Positions 60,421 through 64,000 of a stretch of 64,000 nucleotides of DNA are shown here, piece by piece. The DNA comes from Cyclina sinensis. Its lineage: Eukaryota > Mollusca > Bivalvia > Venerida > Veneridae. Position numbers and translations under genes: made by a program. Every line of letters begins with the position of its first letter. Within the stretch, counting starts at the first letter, position 1. The stretch is from the NCBI GenBank assembly GCA_012932295.1, contig JAAONU010000018.1:3838206-3902205 (forward strand), read 5' to 3'. The notes below the pieces were generated by a model. That model was not told the DNA's origin and searched no databases. It worked only from the letters and a program-made list of their open reading frames with translations.

Positions 60421-61384
60421 TCAAACTCCAACGTCCGAATGAAGTCATTTTTGGAAAGACGTTACATATGCAGCTAAAAAAAAAAAGACTGACGAAATTT
60501 CATGAAGTTTGGTTGACGTATAAACTGTTCAGAGCGGCATGAACAAAGTGTAAGTATGCGTTTCTACGGAAGGGGGCATGTTGCGTTGCTATGGTTTTAA
60601 ACGTGCTTGCTACAACTAAGTGAACGTACATACCGTTCCAAAATTTTACAAGATGTTCGAAATTGAATCATAGTTTAAAGATTAGTGATAAATTTTAAAT
60701 TTAAAGAAGAATTGAATGGCATACAAACAAAGTCTCCGAATTACTGGGAGAACCCTAGTATACACACGTTTTGACGTTGCCGGGAGAAAAACTTTTGTAC
60801 GCCGTTGATTGTGATATACTTGCTATTTTAACGTTGCCGTGTGTAATAAAGTAGGAAATAGATTTTAAGTTTGAGTGATCAACCGTCAAATATATCACAG
60901 TGTCGAGTTCAGATGCGTAGTACTTTTACAACGGATTGTCAGAAAACCTAAATATTGCCCATAACTTCTTTATAAGTGAATGAATTTACTCCAGTGCAAA
61001 ACAGAATTACAATTCAAATGTAATTGTCTCCCTTGAATATAAAAACGACCTACAGAAACCAACTCTGTCACATAAGTCTTTGAAGAACAATTTTTTTTTG
61101 TTTTGTTTTATTTCCACCTTGGTAATTCTCTAGGGTATCATTTACAATGTCGACAATCTAGAATTTGTCAAAGAAATGTTGGTTTTTAAGCGAGAGAAAC
61201 AATATGGGACCAGCATATTGACGTACTCTTAACATATTTGCAAAAGAAATCGTATTTCGATATTTTTTTCTAAAAAATAAAACAGTTTCCTACGTTAAAC
61301 TTCAGCTCGTTCTACATATCTGTTGGTCAAAAAGGACAAAATACCAAGGTCTTTAAGCTAAACTTTACATAATGTGTGAATTAT
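60421..61384. other. No gene seen
   Basis: AT-rich spacer between the mariner remnant and the start of the duplicated segment. Confidence 0.45.
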
Positions 61385-63059
61385 ATATGATGTTGTCCTA
61401 TCAATGAGCCAAAGACATGCTCATTTTTACCTAAGAAATCTGTGATATGAAGTTTTGAGAATTTGTATTGCTATTGTATTCTGATTATATAAAATGAAAT
61501 AAAAAATTCTTCGAAATGTATCTATTTTATAAAGCGCTACAGACTTGACCATACATGTATGTTAGATAGTTTGCAGTCTGCTGGCTAGTAGATCTTTTAA
61601 AGCGACTGACTCACAGACTGGTTGATGATGCATAAAAAAGAAAATATTTATACACATAGAAATTCTAGCTGTGAAACTAAGTTACTGTATCATTTTATGT
61701 TACAGAAACAAATTATAATATATATTTTTACACATTTTTTATTGGTTGAAACTTTTTTAGTTAGTCACAGGGTAGATACTTTAAACTGTATATTTTGTAA
61801 CGTGCTTTTCCAGTCAGCATGTCGCACTGGTTTAGCTCTCATCTGAAATGCCTTTAAACGTTGCACAGGTTGACGAGTTTCTGTTTTCATTATAAGAAAA
61901 GAACCTACCCAAATGTGGGATCTGCACAAAGATATAATCTACCCTTTACTAATACATTTACAATGTTTAACAAACAAGTAAACTGATAAAAAATATCTAA
62001 CATGATCAAAGTAGCATCATCCGTAATAGTATAAACATTACCAGCATGAATCATAAAATAAGGAGAAGATTTCTATAAGACTTTGTCTTCCATTCTCTTG
62101 GAATATATATCATTGATTTGTGTGTATAATCATATTTGTTTATATCTCATTATTCTGGAAAAAAAATATGTTTAAACTAATCATAAAATACATCCTCATA
62201 CATCATTTATAATAAGTATACATTTAGACAAAAGTTATTGCTAGAAAATCTGTATTCAATTTATTACAATATCGAAGTATTAACTAATTAATCATTTAAC
62301 TCCAAACATTCTACTATAGAATACAATATTGTTTAAGGTATTTACCCAAAATAGTATTTTATCCTTTTTGGAATTCACTTTCTATAATTCCACAATTAAA
62401 AGTTGTAAAACTAATGTTTTCACCTTATTCTGAATGTTAGATGTTGATTGTTCAAAACCAATATGTGCACTGTATTAATCTGTACTTGGAAAACAGACCA
62501 TCAACCCCCCGCCCCCGCCCCACGCCAACCCCAAATATTTATCCATAAATTTTGGACAGTTTAGCAATACAAATATCTGATATTGCTGCACCTAGCAGTT
62601 AATTGATCGAATTTCAGCCTGGTGATAATATCAATTTTTGTTATCTTAACTCCAGAGAAACTGGCAAAGTTATCATTTACTTATGAATAAACAACGGCAA
62701 CCAAATTCTTGCCTGTTATCAAAACAATTCACTGACAAATTCATACCTCTACAAAGACTTCTTATGTGCAAGTAAAACAGGTACCGGTAGCTGTGAAAAC
62801 GTATTTCTAAAACGAGCCTGTCAGGATTCCTGACAGGCCTTATTATGACTGTGTGGCTTCCACAAACATGATCTTGGTCTGTTAGGTTTTTAAGAAAATC
62901 AAAAGATAATCAAAAATTCTAAATGTTTTAGATGAAATAAGGAATATATATCTGTCTCATTACAAATGTTCAAACCAAATGTTGACACGAACAGGAGTAA
63001 TTCTGATGGCCATACATGTCAGATGATGGAAAAGGAATGTGCAACCAATCCTGATATGA
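61385..63059. repeat. Duplicated flank: methyltransferase 3' UTR remnant plus Mab-21 copy 2 3' region
   Basis: 61385-61600 aligns to 54660-54850 (AAGACATGCTCA, TGTATTCTGATT, AATAAA at 61498-61503, TACAGACTTGA, GATAGTTTGCAG). 62812-63059 aligns to 55235-55482. The stretch between is longer here, with AT-rich additions and a C-rich run near 62505. No exons of the methyltransferase are seen. Confidence 0.75.
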
Positions 63060-64000
63060 TTATTTTTCTAAGAGAGACCGAATTACTTTAATATATAATG
63101 CAGCTTTTCCTGCTTCATCCTCCATTACTCTAGAACCCAGTACATTATGTTTCAGGTTAAAGAATGATGGTACAAATTTTCTTTCAATACACTCCTCACA
63201 CCTCCTGAAGACCTCTAAAACTAAAGGAACATCTACTTCATACGATGGTTTTGTTACGTTCATAGTCTTGGCTGGTCCGTAAGCTAACTGTGTATTATCA
63301 CCTTCTATTGTCTCAGAAATAATTGGTTCATTGTATACGCTCTCTAATCCAGCATCCTTGGCTTTAGATTCAATTGCTGCCAAGAACATCATTTTCAGCA
63401 TGTAAGATGGCACAACTGATTCTGGTTCGTCGTAAATTTTGAAATCTTCATCAGAAGAAAGGCTGTCATTTTCGAATTTGTACGACGCCATGTCCTCTTC
63501 ATTCTCTCCGAAATTTATAAGCGGACAAAAGGTGGAACTAACTAATGCCTTACATGTTATATAACTATTTCTCACGTCTGGTCTTAATTTTCTGAAAATT
63601 GCTGTTTCCTCAAGTGCCTGCGAACATCTCCACAAGTCCACATCTGTTCCTGTTGTCATTTTTGGCACAATCAGACTAGGGAGTCTTAGAATATCAGGTG
63701 TCAAAATTGTCCTCTTCTTGTCAAATTGGTCTGGCCAGTTTTGCAGGACTATGGCTGGGACCAGGTCTGCACTAATGTCCAAATCTTTATATCTACACCC
63801 TCTCCAGCGCAAGGTCATTGCAGGATCCATAGTCGTCTCTTTGATGATCAGTCTAGGGTTCTTTGGAAATTCTGGACTAAATGCCACTTTAGTGAGAAGT
63901 TGAAAAAACCCATCATACATTCTGTAAACTGGCATTGTCGTTCCACCAGCAAAATTTATGAAGGGGTCAGTAACTTTTGACTTACTGATTTCCACATTTG
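63060..64000 (-). CDS. Second ankyrin/Mab-21 cGAS-like gene, C-terminal part only (runs off the window)
   Basis: An open frame of over 310 codons reaches the right edge. It matches the C-terminal third of the gene at 55483-58329 almost residue for residue (PFINFAGGTTMPVY, LDISADLVPAIVL, MTTGTDVDLWRCSQALEE, NVTKPSYEVDVPLVLEVFRR). The third catalytic Asp (ADLVPAI) is kept. The GS and ExD motifs and any ankyrin repeats would lie beyond the window. The copies diverge most in one acidic stretch (about 63440-63520), where copy 2 reads ENEEDMASYKFENDSLSSDED against EHEDYKALYKMEHGSLSSGEE in copy 1. No stop or frameshift is seen, so it is probably a live tandem paralogue. Confidence 0.9.
   Translation of the reverse strand, partial: NVEISKSKVTDPFINFAGGTTMPVYRMYDGFFQLLTKVAFSPEFPKNPRLIIKETTMDPAMTLRWRGCRYKDLDISADLVPAIVLQNWPDQFDKKRTILTPDILRLPSLIVPKMTTGTDVDLWRCSQALEETAIFRKLRPDVRNSYITCKALVSSTFCPLINFGENEEDMASYKFENDSLSSDEDFKIYDEPESVVPSYMLKMMFLAAIESKAKDAGLESVYNEPIISETIEGDNTQLAYGPAKTMNVTKPSYEVDVPLVLEVFRRCEECIERKFVPSFFNLKHNVLGSRVMEDEAGKAALYIKVIRSLLEK

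Overview
This is animal nuclear DNA, AT-rich and intron-rich, and most likely from a bivalve mollusc. Three things point there: intron-split animal genes; tandem arrays of about 155 bp units built around TGACCTTGACC-like words and ending in GGAC-type microsatellites, like the bivalve 'pearl' (Helentron-related) elements; and an ankyrin/Mab-21 gene family of the sort expanded in bivalves. Species cannot be read from the sequence.

Layout. 1-8,300 is repeat-rich: a 640 bp duplicated segment, a Foldback-like element with minisatellite arms (2718-4687), tRNA-derived SINEs and a pearl-like array. 11,214-20,871 (minus) is a complete ALG-2/PDCD6 penta-EF-hand gene. It has six exon positions, and position five is present in three alternative copies. 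Its first intron carries a small inverted-repeat element, a larger inverted-repeat element with a nested pearl-like array, and long G tracts. 21,800-29,300 is intergenic: SINEs, a complex higher-order tandem array with tRNA-B-box-like cores (23,590-28,370) interrupted by two insertions with target-site duplications, and a palindrome. 29,530-31,365 is a dead LINE on the minus strand. 33,025-43,669 (minus) is a complete four-exon ATG12 gene; its introns hold a 2.5 kb pearl-like array and a 3.26 kb element with roughly 670 bp terminal inverted repeats and a 9 bp target duplication. 44,560-49,260 is decayed CR1/Jockey-like LINE material. 49,532-53,759 (plus) is a complete seven-exon SAM methyltransferase of the coclaurine N-methyltransferase/CFA-synthase type. 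55,483-58,329 (minus) is an intact ankyrin-repeat plus Mab-21/cGAS-like nucleotidyltransferase gene, with a second copy running off the right edge (63,060-64,000). A broken mariner transposase lies between the two copies.

The genes are not an operon. ATG12 and the methyltransferase are divergent and share a 14 bp word upstream of each start codon. The methyltransferase and the ankyrin/Mab-21 gene converge tail to tail, with candidate poly(A) signals only about 60 bp apart. The right-hand duplication carried along the end of the methyltransferase 3' UTR as well as the Mab-21 gene. The most notable observations are the triplicated, frame-enforced mutually exclusive exon in ALG-2, the ankyrin-fused cGAS-like receptor with its acidic catalytic residues present, and two Foldback/MULE-like elements with recognisable target duplications.
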